A DNA stretch of 64,000 nt from Candidatus Streptomyces philanthi (GCA_018114805.1 CP073042.1:3410001-3474000); one strand, 5' to 3'. Shown: positions 21,615-29,890, counted from the stretch's first letter. Translations and numbers: made by a program. Notes: a model not told the origin generated them from the sequence alone.

Positions 21615-22511
21615 TCAGGCGTGGGCGACCGGGCGCGGGCCGTCCCGGAAGACGTGTCGGGAGTGCCAGGTCAGATGGGTGACGGCGACGTCACTCGCGC
21701 CGGCTCGGGGGCGGAGCAACGGGCGGCCCGCCGGCTCCGTGACGTGCGCGCGGGCGGCCGGGCTGTCGCCGGCGAACCGCTGGGACACCAGGACGCGGCG
21801 GCCCTCGTCGATGCCGAGGGCGCCACGGTCGAAGAGGTTGTGGTGCAGCGAGCACAGGCAGAGCCCGTTGTCGACGGTGTCCGGGCCGCCGAAAGCCCAC
21901 CAGTGCACGTGCGCCGCCTCCAGGCCGACCGTCAGCCCCCCGAGCTTCCCGTTGTAACCGCAGAAGGCGCACCGGTACGCGTACGCGCTCAGCACCAGCT
22001 CCCGCAGCCGCCGGTCCCGCCGCTGCCGCCGCGCGGCGAGGAGCGGCAAGTCGACGGCCGGCTCCAGCTCGAGGCCGACCGCGTCGCACAACTCGCCGTG
22101 CAGCGAGGGCGGGAAGTGCAGGTCGAGTAGGACCCGGGCCACCCGACCGGCCAGCCCCGGCTCCCGCCGCAGCGCCACCCGCAGCTCGGGCGCCAGCCGC
22201 CCGGCGGCCCGCGAGCCCCGCAACTCTCGCACCCCGGGGCCCGGGCTGCCCACCCCGTGCGCGGTGCGCACCTCCCACACGCCGTCGCTCGTCAGGTGGT
22301 GGAACGGGTAGGCGGGCGTCGTCCGGTGCGGCGGCCCGTACTCGACCAACAGCCGGCGCAGGTCCGCCTCGACGTCGCTGTACGACAACGCGCCGTCGGC
22401 GTCCTGTTGGAACCCGCCGAGGGCGTACAGGAGCAGCAGCGGCTTGTGCGGGGCGCGGGTGCCGCCGCGCGACCACTGCCGCAGGCTCGTGACCCGCTCC
22501 GGCCAGTCCAT
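21615..22511 (-). CDS. HNH endonuclease of the phosphorothioated-DNA-binding restriction type
   Basis: 298 residues, intact. The N-terminal half (TSLRQWSRGGTRAPHKPLLL, YPFHHLTSDGVWEVRTAHG) resembles the sulfur-binding domain that recognises phosphorothioate DNA. The C-terminal half is an HNH nuclease with CAFCGYNGKLGG, LEAAHVHWWAFGGPDTVDN and LCSLHHNLFDRGALGI, including the metal Cys pair and HNH residues. Known relatives cut phosphorothioate-modified foreign DNA (type IV restriction). No dnd modification genes are visible, as expected of a host that restricts rather than makes this mark. The start ATG 22511 lies after a strong hairpin that ends the upstream gene. Confidence 0.8.
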   Translation of the reverse strand: MDWPERVTSLRQWSRGGTRAPHKPLLLLYALGGFQQDADGALSYSDVEADLRRLLVEYGPPHRTTPAYPFHHLTSDGVWEVRTAHGVGSPGPGVRELRGSRAAGRLAPELRVALRREPGLAGRVARVLLDLHFPPSLHGELCDAVGLELEPAVDLPLLAARRQRRDRRLRELVLSAYAYRCAFCGYNGKLGGLTVGLEAAHVHWWAFGGPDTVDNGLCLCSLHHNLFDRGALGIDEGRRVLVSQRFAGDSPAARAHVTEPAGRPLLRPRAGASDVAVTHLTWHSRHVFRDGPRPVAHA

Positions 22512-22557
22512 GGCCGTCGATCGTGGTGACCCCGCGTCGAACGCGTTCGAGCGACCT

Positions 22558-22591
22558 GGGCCCGCCGGTCGCGCCCGCGACCGGCGGGCCC
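22558..22591 (-). terminator. Strong hairpin between the phosphotransferase and HNH genes
   Basis: GGGCCCGCCGGTCGCG (22558-22573) and CGCGACCGGCGGGCCC (22576-22591) pair perfectly over 16 bp with a two-base loop. No T-run follows, which is usual for Streptomyces terminators. It should stop transcription from the phosphotransferase gene before the HNH gene. Confidence 0.7.
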
Positions 22592-23433
22592 AGGGCGGGC
22601 TCCAGGGCCGACCTGCCGTCCTCGATGTCCCACAGGCCGTTCTGCAGGACGCGGCCGAGCGTCCAGCCGGTGGCGCGCCGCCGGTCCAGGCCGAGCTCCT
22701 CGGTCAGCAGGGCGAAGCGGCGCAGCACGGTACGCGTCACGCCGTCGGGCACCACGACCTCCTGCCAGCGGTTGTCCATGGCCGGCAGCAGCTCGACCCC
22801 GGGGTCGCCGGCGAGGACGTTGTCGTAGTGCGCGTCCCAGTGCAACAGTCGGTCGTCCGCCTCGCCGACCAACTCGGCCACCGCGGACGCGCACGTCCGC
22901 AACAACCGCCGCTCGTCCACGTCGGCCAACTTCTCGACGGCCCCGGGCACTTCGGCGAGCATCGCCGTGGCGATGTCGGCGAGCCGCCGCACGTCCGGGG
23001 GCGCGGCCGCCGCGGTCATCCGCGCCAGCAACCCGGCCAGCACGTGCATCGCCTCGCCGTCGTCGGCCACCGAGGACAGCGGCCGGCTCGCGTCCAGCCG
23101 CTCCGACAGCATGCTCGCCGAGCCCGGATCGTGGTCGAGCATCCGCACCACACCACCGCCACCCCAGGCCCGCAGCCCACTCGCCGCCCCCGCGGTCTCC
23201 TCCCGCTCCTGCTGCAACTTCAGCACCGCCGGCGTCCCGTCGGCACGGGTCACTGGCAGTACAACCGATGCCATGCTGTGCGCCACGGGCCCACTGACAC
23301 GCAACTCCCAACGGCTCAACATCGCGTCGGCGAGCCGGGGAAGCCGCGCGACCCAGGCGCGCCCGGACGGATTGTCATGACCGTACGACGCGGCGAACGC
23401 GTCGGGGACGGCGAGGGAATACGGCGTACTCAT
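22592..23433 (-). CDS. Aminoglycoside phosphotransferase family protein (streptomycin/hydroxyurea kinase-like), probable catalytic deletion
   Basis: ATG 23433 has GAAGGAG upstream. The kinase-like fold is recognisable: PAVLKLQQEREETAG, MLSERLDASRPL, the catalytic loop LLHWDAHYDNVLAGD and RATGWTLGRVLQNGLWDIED. In this family the catalytic loop is normally followed by about 15 residues including the metal-binding IDPKP segment and a second LAGD before PGFELLPALDNRW. Here NVLAGD runs straight into PGVELLPAMDNRW, so that segment is absent. The enzyme may be inactive. No stop is seen before the hairpin at 22558-22591; the frame runs on into the next gene, so the C-terminal end may also be altered. 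Confidence 0.65.
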
Positions 23434-23693
23434 GTCGAGGTGTCTCCTTCGTCTGATTCCGGATGGTCGCGAAGCCGAAGGAGTCCGGGTGGCGACCGAC
23501 ACGCGGGGAGGGTTCCCGTATCGCGCGGCACGAATTCCGGTAACCGAGACCCGGGCCCGCCCAGCAGGGCGCTGGGAAATGGCGCGCGCGAAACCGCGAA
23601 TTGGCCGGGCGGCGCATGGAGCATGCGCGATAGAGGGCGCGTGTGGGGCGCGAAACCCCGCTTCCGCACGCCCTTTTGTTCGACGCCGTGGGG

Positions 23694-23706
23694 GGAAATA
23701 ATTTCC
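23694..23706. promoter_or_regulatory. Palindrome in the divergent promoter region upstream of the Crp-like gene
   Basis: GGAAAT-A-ATTTCC is a perfect dyad in an AT-rich patch about 60 bases upstream of the Crp-like start, within the 330-bp region shared with the divergent phosphotransferase gene. It could be a regulator site or part of a promoter. The rest of 23434-23763 shows nothing definite. Confidence 0.4.
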
Positions 23707-23763
23707 GTAGGGCGGGCAGAGTGGCCGGTTCGTCAGGTGATGAGAGGAAGCGAAGAGAAACCG

Positions 23764-24390
23764 ATGGTCGTTGATCGTCGTTGGGACAGCATCTTTCGTT
23801 CGGGACGCACCACGTCGTATCCGAAGGGCCAGCGCGTATTCCTGAAAGGAGAGCCGGGGGGAAGTATTCTCCGTGTGGTGAAGGGGTGGGTGCTGGTGAC
23901 TGAACCGAACCCGGACGGTACCGACACGTTCCTGGAAATCCGTGGACGTGGACAACTCATCGGCGAGACGTCCGCGTTCTCGGGTGGGGTGCGGAACGCG
24001 AATGTGGAGGCCACCTGCAAGACCCTCGTCCAGGTCGTCGACAGTGGACGTTTCCTCGCTGGCGTCGAGCGCCGCGACCTGATGAAGGACCTGTTGGTGC
24101 ACGCGCAGGAACTGCATCGCCAGGCCAACGTCAGGGTAGGCGCCCGGGGCCTCGGCGTGCGGAGCAGCCTGAGTTGGCTACTCCTCGACCTGGCTCGTAC
24201 GGCAGGCGAACCCCTCATCTCGGGAATTCCGCAAAAGACGCTCGCATTCGCCCTGGGCGTGACCCCGCGGACGCTGTCCAACGCCGTCTCCGAGTTGGAG
24301 CGGCGCGACGCGATCTCGGTTCGGTGGCCCGCTATCCGTATCCGCGATCAACGCACACTGCGGCAACTGGCCCGCCGGTACGCGGAGTAG
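23764..24390 (+). CDS. Crp/Fnr-family transcriptional regulator
   Basis: 208 residues from ATG 23764 (ATG 23740 is also possible). Residues 1-115 form a cyclic-nucleotide-binding-like beta barrel: SYPKGQRVFLKGEPGGSILR, VTEPNPDGTDTFLEIRGRGQ and LIGETSAFSGG, the last corresponding to the FGE/phosphate-binding region. The C-terminal winged helix reads GIPQKTLAFALGVTPRTLSN then AVSELERRDAISVRW. The ligand cannot be read from sequence. A nearly perfect Crp-type half-site pair lies 36 bases after the gene, directly upstream of the cyclase-like gene, so this protein is the best candidate regulator of the downstream operon. Confidence 0.85.
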   Translation: MVVDRRWDSIFRSGRTTSYPKGQRVFLKGEPGGSILRVVKGWVLVTEPNPDGTDTFLEIRGRGQLIGETSAFSGGVRNANVEATCKTLVQVVDSGRFLAGVERRDLMKDLLVHAQELHRQANVRVGARGLGVRSSLSWLLLDLARTAGEPLISGIPQKTLAFALGVTPRTLSNAVSELERRDAISVRWPAIRIRDQRTLRQLARRYAE

Positions 24391-24425
24391 AGACGCCCTC
24401 AACCGATACTGGCCCCGGCAGAGAT

Positions 24426-24441
24426 TGTGATGCACATCACT
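24426..24441. promoter_or_regulatory. Crp-type operator TGTGA-N6-TCACT upstream of the cyclase operon
   Basis: TGTGA-TGCACA-TCACT contains the perfect dyad GTGATG-CA-CATCAC and matches the E. coli CRP consensus TGTGA-N6-TCACA at 9 of 10 positions. It lies in the only promoter-sized gap between the Crp/Fnr gene and the cyclase-like gene (start 24554). Confidence 0.7.
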
Positions 24442-24553
24442 GGCTCGCATGGGAGAATTTTCGCTTAGGAAATTCTTCCACTCGGGGCCTCCGTGGATAG
24501 CCGACCATCGAATGGACAGATCGCCGTCGGAAGCACCTGGGAGGCATTCCTTC

Positions 24554-25180
24554 ATGACCATATTCCCGCGTATTGGCATCTTCCGAAGCAGCCCGTTGCC
24601 GCCTCACTTCGGCATGGTCGCGGTGGACGCAATGGGCTCGACCCGCCTGCCGTCCATTCAGCAGGCTCCGCTCAGTCAGACCATCGCTGAGGTTGTGCAG
24701 CGCGCTCTCGTATCGGCGGGACTGGGCGGTGTGTCCCGGGAATTCGAGACGAACACGGGAGACGGACTCTCCTTCGGGTGCGACCCCACGTGGGTCCCGT
24801 TCCTTGTGAGTCCCTTCGCCGACGAGTTGAACGCTCACCTGCTGCGGCACAACGCCGGTTCGCGGTCGCCCGTTCGGTTGCGGATGAGCATCCACATCGG
24901 CCCGGTGCCCCTCGCGCCGGGGGCGCCCCGTGACGGCAACGCGGCGTCACGCAGCGAGAACCACCGCCTGCTGGACTCCGAGCCGGTGCGACGCTGCCTG
25001 CGGGAGACGGACGCGCAGGCACCGGAGGAGGCCCAGCGGGCGGCCAGCACTGTCCCAGCCGAGGCTGGGTCTCCCCCCACCCGACACCAGCACGTGGAGT
25101 CCGGTGTCGCGGTCATGGACTGCGCCGTCCGCGACATCCACCACCACATGGCGCCGCGACAGGACCCCGGCCATTCGTGA
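24554..25180 (+). CDS. Class III nucleotidyl cyclase-like protein
   Basis: 208 residues from ATG 24554, with GGGAGG about 10 bases upstream. It keeps the marks of a class III cyclase catalytic domain: MVAVDAMGSTRL near residue 25 (first metal-binding Asp; DxxGS/FT), TNTGDGLSFGC near residue 70 (second Asp), and RLRMSIHIGPVPL near residue 114. After this the domain is short, and the C-terminal 60 residues are Ala/Pro-rich. It may make a cyclic nucleotide, or it may be a binding or pseudo-enzyme version, as found in several actinobacterial conflict systems. Its stop overlaps the next start (GTGA). It probably feeds or senses the Crp-like regulator upstream. Confidence 0.6.
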   Translation: MTIFPRIGIFRSSPLPPHFGMVAVDAMGSTRLPSIQQAPLSQTIAEVVQRALVSAGLGGVSREFETNTGDGLSFGCDPTWVPFLVSPFADELNAHLLRHNAGSRSPVRLRMSIHIGPVPLAPGAPRDGNAASRSENHRLLDSEPVRRCLRETDAQAPEEAQRAASTVPAEAGSPPTRHQHVESGVAVMDCAVRDIHHHMAPRQDPGHS

Positions 25181-25560
25181 GCGCCACGTCTGACGGGGAC
25201 CACCCCGACCAGTGCGGCTTCCCGCGCCACGGCACGAGCCACTACGTAGGCCACGGTGCAGCCATCAACGGCTCATCGGCACAGCGCATCGTCGTCAACA
25301 ACTTCGGATCGGCCTGCCAGCCCCTGTGTACGCACACCGCGCCACCCGATCCGCCGTTCCCCCTCGCCCGCGCCCTTACCCTGACCCGGAACCTGGCCAG
25401 TCGCATCGACGTGCTGGCCGCCCGGGTCCACACCACCACAGCGGTGCTCCTCGCCCTCGACCCGACGGGGCAACGCCCGCCGAAGTCACCTTCCCCTCCC
25501 ACCCCCGGTGTGTCGGACCCCATCGGCCACCGGAGAGCCGACCATCGGAGAAGCGTGTGA
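25177..25560 (+). CDS. Unknown protein of the cyclase operon
   Basis: 127 residues starting at GTG 25177, overlapping the cyclase gene by four bases. The middle holds HGAAINGSSAQRIVVNNFGS and a helix LARALTLTRNLASRIDVLAA; the ends are Pro-rich. No domain is recognised. The tight overlaps on both sides show that it is made together with its neighbours. Confidence 0.6.
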   Translation: MSATSDGDHPDQCGFPRHGTSHYVGHGAAINGSSAQRIVVNNFGSACQPLCTHTAPPDPPFPLARALTLTRNLASRIDVLAARVHTTTAVLLALDPTGQRPPKSPSPPTPGVSDPIGHRRADHRRSV

Positions 25561-26294
25561 CCTTGCTGCACCACACCAGGCTGTTCGACACCATCGAGGC
25601 GCACGTCGCCGCCCTCCCGAACGACGCCGGAGCCAGCGGCCCCGGCCCCGCCGCCCCTCGGACCGAACCGCTGCACCGGTGCGCGGCGCGCGCTCTGGTG
25701 CACGGGCCGGCGCGACACGGGGCGGTGGCCCGGGGCATCTGGTCCGATATCCTGGGCGAGGCCACCACCGCTCCGGCCCCCGGCGGCACCGCCACGCTGC
25801 TGGTTGTCTGGTACGCCCTGCCCCGACTACGCCGCAGCGTACGGCGCATCGTCCGCCGGCTGCCGGCCGAGCGCGCCGACCTGGAGGCCGAGACCGTACG
25901 GGGCCTCCTGGAGGGGCTGCCCACCGTGGACCCGCTCCGCGCCGGAGCTGCCGAGCGCGTGATGCGGGATGCCGCGAGCCGTGCCTGGCTGTTCGCCCGG
26001 AGCACTTGGCACGAACGGGCCGCCCCGGACACCAGCCCGATGTGGCACACCCCCGCCATCTCGTACGAGGAGGCCGCTCCGGACGGCTGGGCCCTGCACG
26101 TCACCCCGCCCGACCGCGCCGACGGCCTCGCCGCCTCACTGCGCTTCACCGAGTTCCCGCAGCGCGTTGAAGGCGAGCGCATCGGCGCGCTTGCCGACGG
26201 CATGGGACTGCGGCACCTGGTCCACCGCGCTCGCCGCCCGAGCCCCGGGCGGCCCATCGGCACCTTGACCCTCCAGCCTCACCGGAGCCTGTGA
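25557..26294 (+). CDS. Conserved Streptomyces protein of unknown function
   Basis: 245 residues from GTG 25557 (GGAGAAG just upstream), overlapping the previous gene by four bases. Recognisable conserved blocks are LLVVWYALPRLRRSVRRIVR, RLPAERADLEAETVRGLLEG and EGERIGALADGMGLRHLVHR. Similar proteins occur in Streptomyces next to small HTH genes, and none has a known activity to my knowledge. The helical, Arg-rich first half could bind nucleic acid. Its stop overlaps the next start (TGATG). Confidence 0.65.
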   Translation: MTLLHHTRLFDTIEAHVAALPNDAGASGPGPAAPRTEPLHRCAARALVHGPARHGAVARGIWSDILGEATTAPAPGGTATLLVVWYALPRLRRSVRRIVRRLPAERADLEAETVRGLLEGLPTVDPLRAGAAERVMRDAASRAWLFARSTWHERAAPDTSPMWHTPAISYEEAAPDGWALHVTPPDRADGLAASLRFTEFPQRVEGERIGALADGMGLRHLVHRARRPSPGRPIGTLTLQPHRSL

Positions 26295-26597
26295 TGAGCT
26301 ACACCCACTGAGTCCTCACCTTCGCGGAGGCGTTCGACCTCCCGATCTGTGTTGACCTGCGAACGGCCGCCCGCGCCTTCGCGGTCAGCATCGGCACCGC
26401 GTACCTCCTTGGCCCGCGAAGACCGCTTCCCCTGCCCGGTGCTCCGCGTCGGCGGCCAGTACCGCGTCCCGACCACCTGGCTGCTGCGGTCCCTCGGCAT
26501 CGAGAACCTCCCGGTCTACGCGGCGGACATCGATGCCGGCGCCGCCGCGTCCGCCCTGCTGACCCGCGCCGAGACGGAACAGGAGGAGACCCCGTGA
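26294..26597 (+). pseudogene. Excisionase/MerR-like HTH protein, TGA plus frameshift
   Basis: ATG 26294 begins SYTH and meets TGA at 26309-26311. The frame continues VLTFAEAFDLPICVDLRTAA and RAFAVSIGTAYLL, a helix-turn-helix of Xis type. Near 26420 a shift moves to REDRFPCPVLRVGGQYRVPT, then WLLRSLGIENLPVYAADIDA and the stop at 26595-26597. Joined length is about 100 residues, typical of small DNA-binding proteins found next to the preceding gene family. It sits inside a tightly overlapping operon, so loss of this frame could also reduce translation of the last gene. Confidence 0.6.
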
Positions 26598-27742
26598 GCC
26601 CTGAGCACGACACAACGCCCGACGAACCACCATCGACACCCACACCGAGCTGCTTCGTGATCGGCTCCATCGGCGACAAGCACGCCGAACACGGCACCCC
26701 GGAGCGTCGGCTGTACGAGGAATCGATGCGCGTGTACGAGGAGATCATCGTCGCGGCCTGCTGGGAACACCACATGGCACCCGTACGCGCCCACACCCTC
26801 ACCGACACCGGCGAGATCACCGAACAGGTCTACCGCCGACTCCAGCAGGACGACATCGTGATCGCCGACGTCAGCGGCGGCAACCCCAACGTCACCCTCG
26901 AACTGGGCTACCGACTCGGCTGCAAACTGTCCGCCATCCTCATCGGCGAGAACGGCAAACTCCCATTCAAAATAAGCCAGTTGCGCACGATCCGCTTCCG
27001 GCGCAGCGAGGTCAGCCTCCACGAGGCCCGCGACCAGTTGAGCCGTGTCCTGGCAGCGGGCGTCGCCCAGGGCTTCGGCCCCGTCGCCGACCTCGGCGCG
27101 GCCACTCCACTCCCCGTGCCCGGCGCCACGGAGTCGACCGAGGAGGAGCCCGAAGCGCCCGGCCTCGTCGACCGCATGGCACAGGCCGAGGAGCAGATGG
27201 ACGCCGTCCTGGTGGACATCGAGGCGATGGGGGAGGCGCTGCATCAGATCGCCGCTGTCGTGTACGAGAGCACGCCGCAGATGGACGCCGTGACGGCGGC
27301 CAAGGGATCGACGAGCGCCCGGCTCGTGATCGTGGGGAACCTCGCGTGGAAGATGGCGGCGCCGGCCACCGCGCTGCGCGCGCACAGCGAGGCGTTCGCC
27401 GAGCGCATGGCGGACATCGAGGCGGGCATCCACGCGGCGTTCGACATGGCGGAGTCACACCTCGGCAGCGAACTCGACGCTGACAACGAACACTTCCTCC
27501 ACCAGATCATCGACATGGCCGAGTCCACGCGCGCGGCGGCCACGGAGGTCACCGAGTTCGGCGCCATGATGAAGACGTTCATCGGCTACTCCCGCGTGCT
27601 CCGCGGCCCCGGCGGCGACATCCTGGCCGCGATGCGCGTCGTCGCCTCCGTCCTCACCCGCGTCGACTCCCTGGAGGCCCGGGCCCGCGCCCTCTTCCCC
27701 GACCCCAGCACCCCACCCCGTACGACCCACCAACCCGCCTGA
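26594..27742 (+). CDS. Nucleoside 2-deoxyribosyltransferase/TIR-fold effector candidate
   Basis: 382 residues from GTG 26594, overlapping the previous stop (GTGA). Residues 19-170 form a Rossmann-like domain of the deoxyribosyltransferase/TIR group: SCFVIGSIGDKHAEHGTPER, a middle SGEITEQVYRRLQQDDIVIA, then DVSGGNPNVTLELGYRLG with the conserved Glu of the NPNV...ELG motif. Such domains cleave N-glycosidic bonds in nucleotides or NAD and occur as effectors in anti-phage systems. The C-terminal 200 residues are helical (LVDRMAQAEEQMDAVLVDIE), probably a sensor or oligomerisation module. Last gene of the operon; a hairpin follows. Confidence 0.65.
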   Translation: MSPEHDTTPDEPPSTPTPSCFVIGSIGDKHAEHGTPERRLYEESMRVYEEIIVAACWEHHMAPVRAHTLTDTGEITEQVYRRLQQDDIVIADVSGGNPNVTLELGYRLGCKLSAILIGENGKLPFKISQLRTIRFRRSEVSLHEARDQLSRVLAAGVAQGFGPVADLGAATPLPVPGATESTEEEPEAPGLVDRMAQAEEQMDAVLVDIEAMGEALHQIAAVVYESTPQMDAVTAAKGSTSARLVIVGNLAWKMAAPATALRAHSEAFAERMADIEAGIHAAFDMAESHLGSELDADNEHFLHQIIDMAESTRAAATEVTEFGAMMKTFIGYSRVLRGPGGDILAAMRVVASVLTRVDSLEARARALFPDPSTPPRTTHQPA

Positions 27743-27760
27743 CACCCGGCGCGGGCACGT

Positions 27761-27797
27761 CGAGGGGCCCCCGACCAGGGGCGGTCGGGGCCCCTCG
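27761..27797. terminator. Bidirectional terminator between converging genes
   Basis: CGAGGGGCCCCCGACC and GGTCGGGGCCCCTCG pair over 15 bp with one bulged base around a short loop. It lies between the 3' ends of the effector gene (+) and the DinB gene (-) and can serve both. Confidence 0.75.
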
Positions 27798-27848
27798 CCA
27801 CGTCGTCCGCGATGCCCGTCCGGGACGCCTGTTCGCGTGCGCGGGCCG

Positions 27849-28382
27849 CTACCAGCCCCGCTCGCCGTCCAGGAGTTCCCGCAGCAGGTCCGCGTGCCCG
27901 GCGTGCCGACTGGTGTCCATCGTGACGTGGGACAGGGCCCAGCGCAGGGTGTAGTCGCCCTCCCGCTGGGCGCCGAAACTGTCCAGCGGGAGGGACTCGA
28001 TGACCTTGTCGCTGGCGTCGCAGGCCGCGCTGTAGCGATCGAGCAGGCCGTCGAGGCGGTCGTGCTCGGCGACCCGCCAGTCGCCGTCCGGGTCATCAGG
28101 GCCGAACGGCATCGGGTGCTCCTGACCGCCGAGGACGATGCCGAACCAGTGCTGTTCCACCGTTACGAGATGCCTGAGAATCCCACCCACCGTCGTCTCC
28201 GACGGCACCAGCCTGGCGCGCAGTTGCTCCTCGGACAGCCCGGTCGCCTTAGCCACGACGGTCGCCCGGGCGAAACGCAGCCAGGCCCACAGCATGTCCC
28301 TTCTCGCCGAGTTGGTGGTGGGGAATTCGGCGTTCCTCGGTGTGCGGAGCCACCGGGACGTGGTGCGCCATCGCTGGGACAT
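27849..28382 (-). CDS. DinB-family (DUF664) protein
   Basis: About 177 residues. LWAWLRFARATVVAKATGLS, GGILRHLVTVEQHWFGIVLG and LRWALSHVTMDTSRHAGHAD mark a four-helix DinB/DUF664 protein; the His residues in the last two are typical metal ligands. Members act as thiol-dependent S-transferases or have unknown roles. ATG 28382 opens the intact frame, but the ATG about 13 bases downstream, in another frame, gives MAHHVPVAPHTEERRIP and has a better spaced AAAGGA. A one-base shift near 28325 may therefore hide the true N-terminus. Confidence 0.75.
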   Translation of the reverse strand: MSQRWRTTSRWLRTPRNAEFPTTNSARRDMLWAWLRFARATVVAKATGLSEEQLRARLVPSETTVGGILRHLVTVEQHWFGIVLGGQEHPMPFGPDDPDGDWRVAEHDRLDGLLDRYSAACDASDKVIESLPLDSFGAQREGDYTLRWALSHVTMDTSRHAGHADLLRELLDGERGW

Positions 28383-28776
28383 CCTTTCGCTGAGCGGGTG
28401 CGGGGCCATCGGATCGGATAACGGATCGCGACACCGGACGGGTCGGAGGGAACGGATGGAACGGACGGCAGGTGGGCCACCACCGCGCCAGCCGGGGAAC
28501 GCGCCGCCCGACGGCAGAGCGTTCACCCGGCCGACAGGCTCCACCTCGCACACACCGGAAGGTGGTCTCACCGAACCCGAGGCGGTCCTCCCGATCGCTC
28601 TCCGTATCGATCCGAATCCAGATCGCCTGAAGTGAGCGTAGCGCCCCGAAAGGGACGTCCTGTCGCCACCAACGGCGTTCTTGAGCAACCCAGTTAGCAG
28701 CGGAAGACGGCGATATCAGGCCACCTCGGGTGGAGCTCCCCCGCTCCCGGCGGCTCCACCCCGCCCCACCTCACGC
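28383..28776. other. Intergenic stretch, no gene seen
   Basis: About 390 bases upstream of the DinB gene and downstream of the PASTA/Excalibur gene. The frames present are Arg/Pro-rich and not family-like. The DinB promoter is expected here. No hairpin stands out. Confidence 0.4.
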
Positions 28777-29890
28777 TCAGCGATCGCAGGCGATCCCGTC
28801 GCCGTCGCGGTCCAGGCCCGATCGGTACCCCGGCTGACCCCGCCAGATGGGATCGGCCCCGGCCGCGCGGACGGCGGCATAGTTCTCGTAGTAGACGCTT
28901 CCTCCTCCGGTGCTCCCGGAGGAGGAAGAGGAGGACGACGACGAGGACGACGAGGAGGAAGAGGAGGAAGAGGAGGAAGAGGAGGAAGAGGAGGACGAGC
29001 CGCCGGTAGCCGCCGACCCGTTGGAGTCCCCCGCGTCGCCGTCACCGGGGCCGGGCACGTCGGGGTCCGGACGCGACCGGGTGCCCTCGCTCTCGGGGCA
29101 GGAGGCCCCCCGCTCGACCACCTATCAGAGCGGCCGTACGCGAGGCCGGGTCGCGGACCTCCTCGCCCGCCTCGGGTTCCTGGAAACACACCGTCCAGTC
29201 ATACGGTTCGGCGGGCGGCGTGACGTCTGTGTAGGCGCCCTCGGCCGTGACGTCCGTAATGCCGACCTTCTTCGCGGAGGCCGACGCGTCGGCGAACGTC
29301 TCGCCTACCACGTCCGGCATCTTCGGCCAGGGCACCGGCTCCCCGTCCGCGGCCGGGCAGGGCGCCTTCTTCCGCACGACCCCGAAGTCCAGCGTGACCT
29401 TGGAGCTGCCCCCCTTGGCCTCCGTCTGGAAGCAGACGCGCCAGTTGTCGGCGTCCCACTGCCCCGCGTCGCCGTCCGAGGCGTCGTGGGAGATGACACC
29501 AAACCCGTCCGAACCGGCGGCCGCCTTCGCCTTGCGCAGGATCTTCCCGACGTACCGGGGTACGGCCTTCCTGCTTTCCCGCTGAGTCGGCGTCGCTCCG
29601 CTGTCACCGCGAGTCGGGGTGGGCGTGGCCGTCTCCTGAACGGTGGGCTTCGCCTTCGGCTCCTTGTCGTCCGACGTGTCGTCCGGGTCGGTGACGATGA
29701 CCAGGACGAGCCAGAGCAGCGAGAGCACCGTCGCGACGATCTTCTTCACGCGACTCCACCGCGTAAGCCAGACCAGCACGATCCCGACGGGCGGCAGGAG
29801 GATCAGCAGGACGACGACGAGCACAGGATGCTGCCACCAACGCCGCGGAGGCGCTGGTGTCTGCGGGGCATACGGGTGCGGCGGGTGCAT
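28777..29890 (-). CDS. Membrane-anchored PASTA-like protein with poly-Ser linker and Excalibur domain; one frameshift
   Basis: ATG 29890 starts a cytoplasmic Pro-rich stretch, two membrane segments (PVLVVVLLILLPPVGIVLV, KIVATVLSLLWLVLVIVT) and an outside region with PASTA-like repeats (WPKMPDVVGETFADASASAK, DWTVCFQEPEAGEEV). Near 29125 a one-base shift moves to VERGASCPESEGTRS, a tract of about 27 serines, then VYYENYAAVRAAGADPI and RGQPGYRSGLDRDGDGIACD, an Excalibur calcium-binding domain. The first conserved Cys of Excalibur is Tyr here (ENY for ENC). The serine tract is a trinucleotide-like repeat on DNA. Probably a cell-surface protein. Confidence 0.7.

Noticed and set aside
28910..29000. 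Repeat at 28.9 kb as a CRISPR-like or satellite array
   Set aside because: It is a poly-serine codon tract within a gene; there are no regular spacers and no cas genes.
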